Shown piece by piece: positions 8,822 through 15,694 of a stretch of DNA of 41,028 bases. Each line of letters starts with the position of its first letter. Position 1 is the stretch's first letter. Position numbers and translations under genes: made by a program. Where the stretch lies: the NCBI GenBank assembly GCA_964650965.1, contig CAZYYO010000015.1:1-41028 (forward strand), read 5' to 3'. Below the pieces are notes generated by a model. That model was not told where the DNA came from, made no database searches, and saw only the letters and a program-made list of their open reading frames with translations. This stretch comes from CAZYYO01 sp964650965 (lineage in GTDB: Bacteria > Bacillota > Clostridia > Lachnospirales > Lachnospiraceae).

Positions 8822-8847
8822 CTGCATCCTTTCATTGGGATGCAGGT
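8822..8847 (-). promoter_or_regulatory. Intercistronic hairpin between two shell-protein genes
   Basis: CCTGCATCC and GGATGCAGG form a perfect 9-bp stem with an 8-base loop in the 79-nt gap between the BMC-H stop at 8853 and the next BMC-H start at 8773. No T-run follows on the minus strand, so it is not a typical terminator. A role in mRNA processing or stabilisation is inferred. Confidence 0.6.
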
Positions 8848-8852
8848 TATGA

Positions 8853-9203
8853 CTAATAGCTGGCAATTTCCTCTTCCACCTCTTTGCTGGTGGGTTGCTC
8901 ATCTGCCCCTTTGGCCAGACGTTTTGCACTTAATGCCATCATTTTTCTGGTTTCCTCACAGGGTGCTGCTATCACACCGCTGCTGGCCATAATATGCTTA
9001 TTTTCACTGCAAATATTCTTTGCAGCCTCTACTGCAGCCTTTACATCTGCTACGTCACCTTCAACGACTACTGTGACAAGACGACCACCCAGTTTTCTTT
9101 CCCAGGTTGAAAGCGTAACTGTGGCTGCTTTTGTCATCGCATCTAGTGAATCAATTGCAGCAACTACACCAGAGACTTCAATAATTCCGTAGGATGTTCC
9201 CAT
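8853..9203 (-). CDS. BMC-H shell protein with C-terminal extension
   Basis: The 116-residue protein has one BMC domain (about 4-90), starting YGIIEVSGVVAAIDSLDAM, and a charged C-terminal tail of about 25 residues rich in K/E and ending EEEIASY. Its pore stretch reads ERKLGGRLV, in place of the EKIGSGLV of its neighbours, so the pore should have different charge and size. The ATG shares one base with the stop of the upstream BMC-H gene (TAATG), giving translational coupling. It is probably a minor facet component. The tail could face the lumen and bind cargo, but this is inference. Confidence 0.9.
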   Translation of the reverse strand: MGTSYGIIEVSGVVAAIDSLDAMTKAATVTLSTWERKLGGRLVTVVVEGDVADVKAAVEAAKNICSENKHIMASSGVIAAPCEETRKMMALSAKRLAKGADEQPTSKEVEEEIASY

Positions 9204-9490
9204 TATTTAGCTTTTGGGAATCCTGGCAGAATCTTTTCAACATCATTGTGAGGTCTTGGAATTACGTGCTGAGCTACTAATTCTCCAAGACGGCTTGCTG
9301 CTGAAGCACCAGACTCTACTGCTGCCTTTACTGCTCCAACGTCTCCGCGAACCATAACAGTTACTAATCCTGATCCGATTTTCTCAGTTCCAATTAATGA
9401 AACCTCTGCGGATTTGGTCATTGCATCTGCAGCTTCGATTGCTGCGGTAAGTCCTCTTGTTTCGATCATTCCTAAAGCTTCCTGTGCCAT
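9203..9490 (-). CDS. BMC-H hexameric shell protein (PduA/PduJ type)
   Basis: The 95-residue canonical BMC-H begins AQEALGMIETRGLTAAIEAA and has pore loop EKIGSGLV and the segment RGDVGAVKAAVESG. AGGAGG stands just before its ATG. It differs from the 92-residue paralogue at 8495-8773 at roughly 13 positions, mostly in the first helix (AMTKSAEVSLI against TMCKAANVALV) and the extreme C-terminus. The identical pore motif suggests similar permeability. Confidence 0.95.
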   Translation of the reverse strand: MAQEALGMIETRGLTAAIEAADAMTKSAEVSLIGTEKIGSGLVTVMVRGDVGAVKAAVESGASAASRLGELVAQHVIPRPHNDVEKILPGFPKAK

Positions 9491-9541
9491 TTTAATTTTC
9501 CTCCTAATTATATGCTTACGTTATATTTGTTTCAAAAACTT

Positions 9542-9862
9542 TTAATCCACATCAAATGCACATATACTTAACATTTTCAGTGTATCTTCTGTTGGTCTTG
9601 CAATAATGTGGCTTTGAACAACCCCGGTAAGGCTTTCTGCCATCTGTTTGCCTGCCTCTACGGCTGCAGTCACATCCTCAACACTTCCACGAAACTTAAT
9701 GGTTACCAACAGTGGTACCGGAAGGGAATCTGCATTTGCCGGCTTATTTTTGTCGAAAGGCTCTAATGTTACATTTGCTGCCTTACATCCAGCATCTGCT
9801 GCAATGAATGCACAGCATAATCCGTATACCTCTAAGATACCAACCGCTCTTAAATCTACCAT
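9542..9862 (-). CDS. Divergent BMC-H shell protein with enlarged pore-side loop
   Basis: The 106-residue protein has the BMC frame (AVGILEVYGLCCAFIAADAG at the N-terminus, FRGSVEDVTAAVEAGKQM near the C-terminus). The segment that normally holds the short pore loop is expanded to FDKNKPANADSLPVPLLV, about ten residues longer. The enlarged Pro/Asn-rich loop should alter or gate the pore or create a binding face. AAAGGAG lies upstream of the ATG. It is the first shell gene after the alcohol dehydrogenase. The function of the variant is not known to me. Confidence 0.85.
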   Translation of the reverse strand: MVDLRAVGILEVYGLCCAFIAADAGCKAANVTLEPFDKNKPANADSLPVPLLVTIKFRGSVEDVTAAVEAGKQMAESLTGVVQSHIIARPTEDTLKMLSICAFDVD

Positions 9863-9884
9863 TTAACGGCTCCTTTCTACTATC

Positions 9885-11087
9885 CTAGTCCGGATAAACT
9901 GCAATCTTAAGACCTGTCATCGCAAGGTTCTTAGCATAAGCTTCATTAATGTTGCTTAATTTATACTTATCCGTAATTAATTCCTTCATTGGAAGACCAA
10001 TCTTATTTGCTGCTTTTAAGAAATCAAATGTAGTTGCATAGTCCCGAAGGGTGTATACCCAGCTTCCTACAGTAGTGATTTCCTTGGAACAAATATCAAA
10101 GTGTGGATTAATGGTTGCATCTCCACCATTGATGAAGAATCCTAATTCACACAATCCACCACCATTACGGATGAATTTGTAAATATTGGAGTGACCTACT
10201 GGAGATCCAGTACACTGGAATGCAAAATCAGCAAGCTGTCCGCCGAATTTTGTCTTAATTCCCTCAGCCATTCCTTCTGCTCCGTCGTAATCCTTAAAGT
10301 TTACTGTATCGGTAGCTCCTAATCTCTTAGAGAACTCCAGTCTGCCTTCATTGCCGTCTACCGAAATAATATTGTTAATACCCATGGTATGTAATACTGC
10401 GATACAAATCAATCCAATAGGACCACAGCCCTGAACAACTACGTTGCTGTTGAATCTTAAGATTCCTGTGGTTTTTGCTCTTTCTACTGCATGAACTAAT
10501 ACAGCACAAGGCTCGATTAAGATTCTGGAATCTAAATCCAAATCACTTACATTGAAAAATGTAGAACCAAGATCTCCACGAATCAGAATATAATCAGCAA
10601 ACCATCCATTTAAGTGTACATCATCATCTGGAAGTAATCCATAGACATCTGCACCTGCCACGTTCTTTTTATTTAAATCAAACATGGTAATGGAAGGATC
10701 ATCTGCAAAAATCATGCAGGTTACAATCTTATCACCAAGCTTTACTGGCTTTCCTGCACTGTCTAATTTTACATTCTTACCCATCTTAACAATCTCGCCA
10801 GTTCCTTCATGTCCAAGGGCTACCGGGATAAGACCAAAGGGATCTCTTTTAAACTCGTGAGCATCGGTACCGCAGATTCCGCAGCCTTCTACCTTAATCA
10901 GTAAATCGTTGTCTCCAACCTCTGGCATTGGGAATTCCTTGATTTCGAACTTCTCTAATTGCGTAAGCATAGCAACATGCGCAACCTTTGGAATTTCTCC
11001 ATTGGAAGCACCTGTGGCATTTGAATTTGTCATACTGGAGAGAACCTGTTTTACAATTCTTTCCACGTCCTGAGAATTCATATCCAT
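9885..11087 (-). CDS. Zinc-type (MDR) alcohol dehydrogenase with N-terminal encapsulation helix
   Basis: CAGGAGG eight bases before the ATG at 11087 sets a 400-residue protein; a longer in-frame start would run into the preceding gene. Residues 1-20 (MDMNSQDVERIVKQVLSSMT) form an amphipathic encapsulation peptide joined by an Asn/Ser/Gly linker. The medium-chain dehydrogenase body has catalytic zinc ligands GCGICGTDAHEF (C72) and LGHEGTGEI (H93, E94) and the NAD(P) motif GCGPIG. The four-cysteine structural zinc lobe is not evident. It could reduce lactaldehyde to 1,2-propanediol or propanal to propanol, regenerating NAD+ in the lumen. It takes the place of the iron-type PduQ found in B12-dependent pdu loci. 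Confidence 0.9.
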   Translation of the reverse strand: MDMNSQDVERIVKQVLSSMTNSNATGASNGEIPKVAHVAMLTQLEKFEIKEFPMPEVGDNDLLIKVEGCGICGTDAHEFKRDPFGLIPVALGHEGTGEIVKMGKNVKLDSAGKPVKLGDKIVTCMIFADDPSITMFDLNKKNVAGADVYGLLPDDDVHLNGWFADYILIRGDLGSTFFNVSDLDLDSRILIEPCAVLVHAVERAKTTGILRFNSNVVVQGCGPIGLICIAVLHTMGINNIISVDGNEGRLEFSKRLGATDTVNFKDYDGAEGMAEGIKTKFGGQLADFAFQCTGSPVGHSNIYKFIRNGGGLCELGFFINGGDATINPHFDICSKEITTVGSWVYTLRDYATTFDFLKAANKIGLPMKELITDKYKLSNINEAYAKNLAMTGLKIAVYPD

Positions 11088-11121
11088 TAATTTTTCCTCC
11101 TGTTTTTCTTCACGACCTGTA

Positions 11122-12513
11122 TTATCTGATGCATAAGCTGTCAGACATGGTACAACGTCTGCGCTTTGTAAATGTCTGTGCACTGGTCAAGCCTTCGCCT
11201 GTACGGCTGGCAATGGTAAATGTGGCAAATCCTTCTCCACCAAATCCTAATGCTGCGTAGCTTGGACCGTTTTTAACCAAAATGGCTGTATCAATGGCTC
11301 TGGCATAAGCTGTAATTCTATCTACATTCTTAGAATGAATATGTGCACTGTGACGGTTGCCATGCTCTAACCATACTGCCTGTTCCACAGCATCATCAAA
11401 GTCTTTGGCTCTTACCACTCCTAAAATTGGCATCATTAATTCTGTTGTAATTAATGGATGTTCCTTTGGTCCTTCAAAGGTAATGCAACGAATGTTGTCC
11501 GGCACATCTACTCCTACCATAGCCAGAAGCGCTTTTGCACTTCTTCCTACACATTTTCGATTCAATCCGCCTTTTTCATTCATTACCGTCTTAATCAGTC
11601 GGTCCTGCACCTCTTTGGAAGCAAGATAGCACCCCTGCTCCTCCACCATGTATTTCATCAATTCATCACAGATACTATTTACTGCAACAATTTCCTTTTC
11701 TGCGATACATGGAAGGTTATTATCGAAGGTACAGCCATTTACAATATCTTCTGCCGCTTTTCTAATATCTGCTGTCTCATCCACCAATGCAGGAGGATTC
11801 CCAGCTCCGGCTCCAATTCCTCTCTTACCACTAGACAGTACTGCGGTTACCACTCCAGGTCCACCGGTTGCAGCAATCAAAGGAATATCCTTATGCTTCA
11901 TCATAATGTTACTGGTCTCTAAGGTAGGTTTGGTAACTGTAACTGCAATATTATCTGGGCCTCCAGCTTCTAATGAAGCTTCGTTTAACAGATTTACGGT
12001 AAACTGAGAGGTTTTTACTGCCTGAGGATGGGGATTAAATACTACCGTATTTCCACCTGCAAACATTCCAATGGTGTTACACAGGATGGTTTCGGATGGA
12101 TTGGTACAAGGAGTAATCGCTCCAATCACACCAAAAGGTCCCATCTCTAATAATGTAAGTCCTCTGTCTCCGGACCATGCAGTTGTTGTAATATCTTCCG
12201 TTCCTGGAGTTTTCTCTGCAACCAGGAGGTGTTTCAAGATTTTATCCCCAACATTTCCCATTCCAGTTTCTTCTACTCCCATACGGGCAAATGTTTCTGC
12301 ATTTTCTTTAATCTTGGTTCGAATCGTAGAGATTACTTTTTCTCTTTGGTCCATAGTCATAAGACGTACTGTCTTCTCGGCTTCTTTTGCCTTCTCGATG
12401 GCCTCATTCATATCATCATAGATTCCATGCATTCCAGTAGTCTTAGCTCCTAACTGCATTTTCGCCATAACCTCACTGACAATGTTCTGAATCTGTGTTT
12501 CATTTATTTCCAA
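11122..12513 (-). CDS. pduP: CoA-acylating propionaldehyde dehydrogenase (PduP-like) with encapsulation peptide
   Basis: The 463-residue enzyme oxidises propanal to propionyl-CoA with NAD+. The N-terminal helix MEINETQIQNIVSEVMAKMQ is a textbook encapsulation peptide followed by a short linker. The acylating ALDH core shows GPFGVIGAITPCTNPSET, the glycine-rich GGPGVV, and catalytic C269 in NNLPCIAEKE. The C-terminal TGEGLTSAQTFTKRRRC is typical of PduP/EutE. The start is a TTG at 12513 preceded by AGGAAGTG at five bases, overlapping the end of the GlcG-like gene by 10 nt. Substrate length specificity cannot be seen, but context indicates C3. Confidence 0.95.
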   Translation of the reverse strand: MEINETQIQNIVSEVMAKMQLGAKTTGMHGIYDDMNEAIEKAKEAEKTVRLMTMDQREKVISTIRTKIKENAETFARMGVEETGMGNVGDKILKHLLVAEKTPGTEDITTTAWSGDRGLTLLEMGPFGVIGAITPCTNPSETILCNTIGMFAGGNTVVFNPHPQAVKTSQFTVNLLNEASLEAGGPDNIAVTVTKPTLETSNIMMKHKDIPLIAATGGPGVVTAVLSSGKRGIGAGAGNPPALVDETADIRKAAEDIVNGCTFDNNLPCIAEKEIVAVNSICDELMKYMVEEQGCYLASKEVQDRLIKTVMNEKGGLNRKCVGRSAKALLAMVGVDVPDNIRCITFEGPKEHPLITTELMMPILGVVRAKDFDDAVEQAVWLEHGNRHSAHIHSKNVDRITAYARAIDTAILVKNGPSYAALGFGGEGFATFTIASRTGEGLTSAQTFTKRRRCTMSDSLCIR

Positions 12514-13046
12514 GATATCACTTCCTTTAATTTAGATTTTCCATATTTCCCAAGGGCTGTGTCCTGAGCTGCGGTTCCTCCGCTGACGCCGATGGCTCCA
12601 ACGATTTCCCCATCATACAGCAAGGGCTCTCCTCCACCAAAAATTACAATTTTTCCCTGATTGGTGAACTGAATACCATATAATTCTTCTCCAGGAGCTG
12701 CCAGTCTGCCAAGTGCCTCTGTGGACATTTTAAAAGCAATGGAAGTATATGTTTTATTAAGAGCTACATCGAAGCTTCCTATATAAGCATGGTCCATACA
12801 GTGAACTGCAATGGGACAGCCTTTGGCATCTGCCACTGCAATAACAGCGTCTACCCCCATGCGGGCGGCTTCTTTCTCCACAAGAGCAATCAATTTCTTG
12901 GCTTCCTCCAGGGTGATATATCGCTTTCCTACTGCATACACAGGATTCATAGAATGTGCTGTGACCCCTTGAGGAAGTCTGTTCCCCTGTCGGTTCATTT
13001 CTTCCAGCACGCTTCGTGTAATTTCTTCAATCTTCTGTGGGTCCAT
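12504..13046 (-). CDS. GlcG/HbpS-family (DUF336, PduO C-terminal-like) protein with encapsulation peptide
   Basis: The preferred ATG at 13046 is seven bases after AGGTGG and gives 180 residues; a GTG six bases upstream is possible. Residues 1-16 (DPQKIEEITRSVLEEM) resemble the encapsulation helices of neighbouring enzymes and are followed by a linker. The body (about 35-180) is a GlcG/HbpS domain: ITLEEAKKLIALVEKEA, VIAVADAKGCPIAVHCMD and the glycine-rich GEIVGAIGVSGG. Family members bind haem or corrinoid or act as accessory domains of PduO. Since this locus is B12-independent, its role inside the compartment is unknown; a redox or aldehyde-protective function is speculative. Confidence 0.85.
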   Translation of the reverse strand: MDPQKIEEITRSVLEEMNRQGNRLPQGVTAHSMNPVYAVGKRYITLEEAKKLIALVEKEAARMGVDAVIAVADAKGCPIAVHCMDHAYIGSFDVALNKTYTSIAFKMSTEALGRLAAPGEELYGIQFTNQGKIVIFGGGEPLLYDGEIVGAIGVSGGTAAQDTALGKYGKSKLKEVISWK

Positions 13047-13059
13047 AGACACACCACCT

Positions 13060-13908
13060 TTATTGCATTTCGCTGATAACTCTCTTAACTACTTCTGCAA
13101 TTAACGCTTCGTTGCTTCCGCCGTTACCACAGCTGCAGCTATCGCCAGTGCCGAAGTTGTACTGATATCCTGGCATCTGAGCTACGTCTGTTGTGCAAGC
13201 TCCACAGTTATGACAGTTTGTCTCACCCTTGTTTAAGCAGATATCTGCAGGGTGCTTTCCTGGCATACCGAATTTACGACGGATTTCATATAATTTCTTA
13301 ATGTTTTCCTTATCGAATTCCTTAGGTCCGCCAAGCATTTTAGATTTGTATAACAGTTCAGCATAGAACTCTACGCTTTCCATTTTATGATATGCTGCAA
13401 GAAGATCTGTACTCCATGATAAAGCACCGTGGTTCTCCAGTAATACTGCATCAAAATATGGAAGATATTTCTCAAGATTATCTGGGATCTCCATGGTAGA
13501 AGGTGTACCATATTCAGCAATCGGAACACATCCTAAAGCGATAACAGCTTCTGGCATGATTGGCTGTGTTAATGGAATACCTGCAATCGCAAATGCGGTT
13601 GCATATATTGGATGAGCATGTACAACAGAACCAACGTCTGGACGCTTCTGATATACTCTCATGTGCATTTTGATTTCAGAAGAAGGTTTGAAGCCCTTGT
13701 TCGCCTGAAGAACATTACCATTCTCATCAACCTTGCAGATGAATTCAGGAGTCATAAATCCTTTGGATACCCCTGTTGGTGTGCATAAAAATTCGTGATC
13801 GTTGAGTTTTACAGAGATGTTTCCATCATTTGCTGCAACCATGTTACGGTTGTAAATTCTTTTACCGATGTCACAAATCTGTTTTTTGATTTCCATTTCG
13901 TTTACCAT
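13060..13908 (-). CDS. fucA: Class II aldolase (L-fuculose/rhamnulose-1-phosphate aldolase) with Cys-rich linker and C-terminal encapsulation helix
   Basis: The 282-residue protein begins with a zinc-dependent class II aldolase domain (about 1-215) that would split a 6-deoxyketose-1-phosphate into DHAP and lactaldehyde. SSEIKMH gives the catalytic E78; VVHAHP (H97, H99) and ENHGA (H160) are the zinc ligands. A normal FucA of about 215 residues ends here. This one continues with six cysteines (C224, C232, C235, C238, C258, C260), including a CxxCxxC cluster, then a glycine-rich hinge. It ends in the amphipathic helix NEALIAEVVKRVISEMQ, a C-terminal encapsulation peptide. It leads the second GRM transcription unit, with AAGGAGG upstream. 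Fuculose versus rhamnulose specificity cannot be told. Confidence 0.93.
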   Translation of the reverse strand: MVNEMEIKKQICDIGKRIYNRNMVAANDGNISVKLNDHEFLCTPTGVSKGFMTPEFICKVDENGNVLQANKGFKPSSEIKMHMRVYQKRPDVGSVVHAHPIYATAFAIAGIPLTQPIMPEAVIALGCVPIAEYGTPSTMEIPDNLEKYLPYFDAVLLENHGALSWSTDLLAAYHKMESVEFYAELLYKSKMLGGPKEFDKENIKKLYEIRRKFGMPGKHPADICLNKGETNCHNCGACTTDVAQMPGYQYNFGTGDSCSCGNGGSNEALIAEVVKRVISEMQ

Positions 13909-13971
13909 GAAATGATTCCTCCTTAAGATATGTTATTGTTTTGGTGTGTTATATTATTGTTGCTTATCCTC

Positions 13972-14000
13972 ATTATAATACCTAATATAGAAGAAAGCAA
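13972..14000 (-). promoter_or_regulatory. Sigma-A promoter of the aldolase/shell operon
   Basis: On the minus strand TTGCTT (13995-14000), a 17-base spacer and a perfect TATAAT (13972-13977) precede the aldolase start by about 60 nt. The repeats at 14009-14028 lie eight bases upstream of the -35 box. Confidence 0.75.
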
Positions 14001-14008
14001 TAATACTT

Positions 14009-14070
14009 GTTGTTTTTTGTTGGTTTTTACCCAACTTTTTTGTGGTTTCTTGCATTTATTTTGTTGTTTT
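14009..14070 (-). promoter_or_regulatory. AAAAACAAC-type repeats upstream of the aldolase promoter
   Basis: Given on the plus strand: GTTGTTTTTT at 14009-14018, GTTGGTTTTT at 14019-14028 and GTTGTTTT at 14063-14070. The same element is repeated upstream of the diol dehydratase promoter (18312-18343). DeoR-family operators are often short repeated A/C tracts, and phased A-tracts can also act as UP elements or bends, so function is open. Confidence 0.45.
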
Positions 14071-14086
14071 GTGTTATATCAACCAT

Positions 14087-14518
14087 TTATTCCTCTATTG
14101 TGAGATAATCCAGAATATCCTGCACTCCCACGCCCTTTAAGGAATTCACATGAAAGATTTTTTTGCATCCTGCAATTTCAAGCCAACGGTCTGCCAGTGG
14201 TACATTGGCATCTTCCTTGTCTATCTTAGTTACAATTCCAATACATTCCCGGTTGGCCTGACTGGTTACATTGGGTGGGAACAGACTATAGGGCTCGTTA
14301 GCCGCCACAAGAATCCCCACTACATCTGCCTCGTAGGTATATAGTGCCAGTGCCTTACCTAAGCGGTGGCTCTGAGCATATTCTCCCGGCGTATCAATAA
14401 CGGATTCGTGATTCTGAACATACTGGGTCTTGTAATAGTGAATCTCTTCCCCCTTCAACGCCTGGGTCAATGTGGTCTTACCAGCTTCGCTGCGCCCCAT
14501 CAATACTAATTTACGCAT
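14087..14518 (-). CDS. pduV: PduV/EutP-like P-loop GTPase-related protein
   Basis: The 143-residue protein has a Walker A motif GRSEAGKTT (about 8-16), DTPGEY (42-47) as the G3-like motif and TKID (97-100) as the base-recognition motif. This is the PduV/EutP pattern of Ras-like GTPase relatives associated with microcompartments. PduV of Salmonella has been linked to compartment positioning or the outer shell face. The ATG overlaps the PduU-like stop (TGATG), so translation is coupled. It ends the first transcription unit, and no good minus-strand terminator is seen after it. Confidence 0.88.
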   Translation of the reverse strand: MRKLVLMGRSEAGKTTLTQALKGEEIHYYKTQYVQNHESVIDTPGEYAQSHRLGKALALYTYEADVVGILVAANEPYSLFPPNVTSQANRECIGIVTKIDKEDANVPLADRWLEIAGCKKIFHVNSLKGVGVQDILDYLTIEE

Positions 14519-14895
14519 CAGGTCTTGGTTATCTCACATACCGTACAGCCCAGTCTGCTTTCGGCGTATGTAAGCATTGCCACCATGGCCGTTTCCACAG
14601 AGCTTACGGAACCGGTAATAATCAACGAGCCACTGAAGCGGTCCACAAATCCCAAATCACATCCGCTGGCTTTAATGGCAATATCTGCTAAGATAATTGC
14701 AGTCTCAGAAGGCGTTATGGTTACTACTCCAATGGCGGCCTTCTCGTAATCAATCTTTGGGTCCAGCCCCAGCTTCTTATATAACACCTGGTCTGGACTG
14801 GCAATAATATGTGCCAGTGTAATTTGCTTACCAGGTACATATTCCTGGATAATTCTCATTTTATTTCCCTCTGGAAATATTTGATTTAGGTCCAT
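14518..14895 (-). CDS. pduU: Circularly permuted BMC-H shell protein (PduU/EutS type)
   Basis: The 125-residue protein has the EutS/PduU N-terminus: RIIQEYVPGKQITLAHIIA forms the beta-barrel segment, and the permuted BMC domain follows with AAIGVVTITPSETAIILADIA and SGSLIITGSVSSVETAM. PduU-type hexamers carry a six-stranded barrel over the pore. AGGAGG, located inside the last codons of the activating-enzyme gene, stands five bases before the ATG at 14895 and sets a start 12 residues upstream of the Met that EutS alignments would suggest. Confidence 0.92.
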   Translation of the reverse strand: MDLNQIFPEGNKMRIIQEYVPGKQITLAHIIASPDQVLYKKLGLDPKIDYEKAAIGVVTITPSETAIILADIAIKASGCDLGFVDRFSGSLIITGSVSSVETAMVAMLTYAESRLGCTVCEITKT

Positions 14896-14896
14896 T

Positions 14897-15694
14897 CTAG
14901 CCTCCTATCTGACAGTGCAGCTTCGACACGCTTTCCACGGTCTTTTTTAACATTTGCATATGTTCATCTTCTGGGGGGAGAACATCCATCATGGAATATT
15001 CTCGTTCTAAGCCCTCGTATTTGCCCTGTCCCAATCGGTGATAAGGCAGTAAATGTATCTTATCTACCCCAGGCAGCTTATCTGCAAAACCAGCAATAGC
15101 TGCAATTTCTTCTGGTGTATCGTTAAAGGTTGGTACCACTGGCACCCGAATTACCAGACGGGTCTTTCCGGATTGGGCAATTTTTCTGGCATTTTCCAGC
15201 ATCAATTCATTGCTTCTTCCTGTATATTCTTTATGCTTCTCTGGATTTGTGTGCTTAATATCCATTAAATAGGTATCCAGATAAGGAAGAATCCGATCTA
15301 TGGTTTCATAAGAAGCACAGCCCATGCTTTCCATTGCGGTATTGATACCCCGTTCCTTGGCTGTACGCAGCAAGGCATATGCGAAATCCGGCTGACAAAG
15401 ACTTTCTCCTCCGGATAACGTCAGTCCTCCACCACTACGGCGGTAGTACTGCCAGTCCTTCTCTACGGTTTCCATCACATGTTCTACGGTTACATCCTGT
15501 CCCACCGTCTCTATCTTCCCTGCACGCTTCATTTGCTGAATTTCAAAGGACTGGGATTCCGGATTACAGCACCATCGACACCGAAGGACACAGCCCTTAA
15601 GGAATACAATGGTACGGATGCCTGGACCGTCATGGACAGAATAACGCTGGATGTCAAAGATACGACCCATTGTGGATAATAAATCTGTCATCAT
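14897..15694 (-). CDS. Glycyl-radical enzyme activating enzyme (radical SAM)
   Basis: The 265-residue protein uses SAM and a [4Fe-4S] cluster to make the glycyl radical on the adjacent dehydratase. The radical SAM motif is C35-x3-C39-x2-C42 within FLKGCVLRCRWCCNPES, and LTLSGGES is the SAM-binding GGE motif (about 91-98). RYSVHDGPGIRT is typical of GRE activases. The insert after C42 is short and lacks the eight-cysteine ferredoxin-like domain seen in many diol dehydratase and choline lyase activases, so it resembles PflA in having a single cluster. Its ATG overlaps the dehydratase stop (ATGA). Confidence 0.93.
   Translation of the reverse strand: MMTDLLSTMGRIFDIQRYSVHDGPGIRTIVFLKGCVLRCRWCCNPESQSFEIQQMKRAGKIETVGQDVTVEHVMETVEKDWQYYRRSGGGLTLSGGESLCQPDFAYALLRTAKERGINTAMESMGCASYETIDRILPYLDTYLMDIKHTNPEKHKEYTGRSNELMLENARKIAQSGKTRLVIRVPVVPTFNDTPEEIAAIAGFADKLPGVDKIHLLPYHRLGQGKYEGLEREYSMMDVLPPEDEHMQMLKKTVESVSKLHCQIGG

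Noticed and set aside
11458..12007. Plus-strand frames of 116-154 residues opposite the aldehyde dehydrogenase gene
   Set aside because: Shadows of the pduP coding strand; no motif and no ribosome site.
14019..14040. Hairpin GTTGG...CCAAC followed by T6 on the plus strand
   Set aside because: It has terminator form only for plus-strand transcription, where no gene lies upstream; the stem is five pairs. More simply explained by the GTTG repeats in the promoter region.
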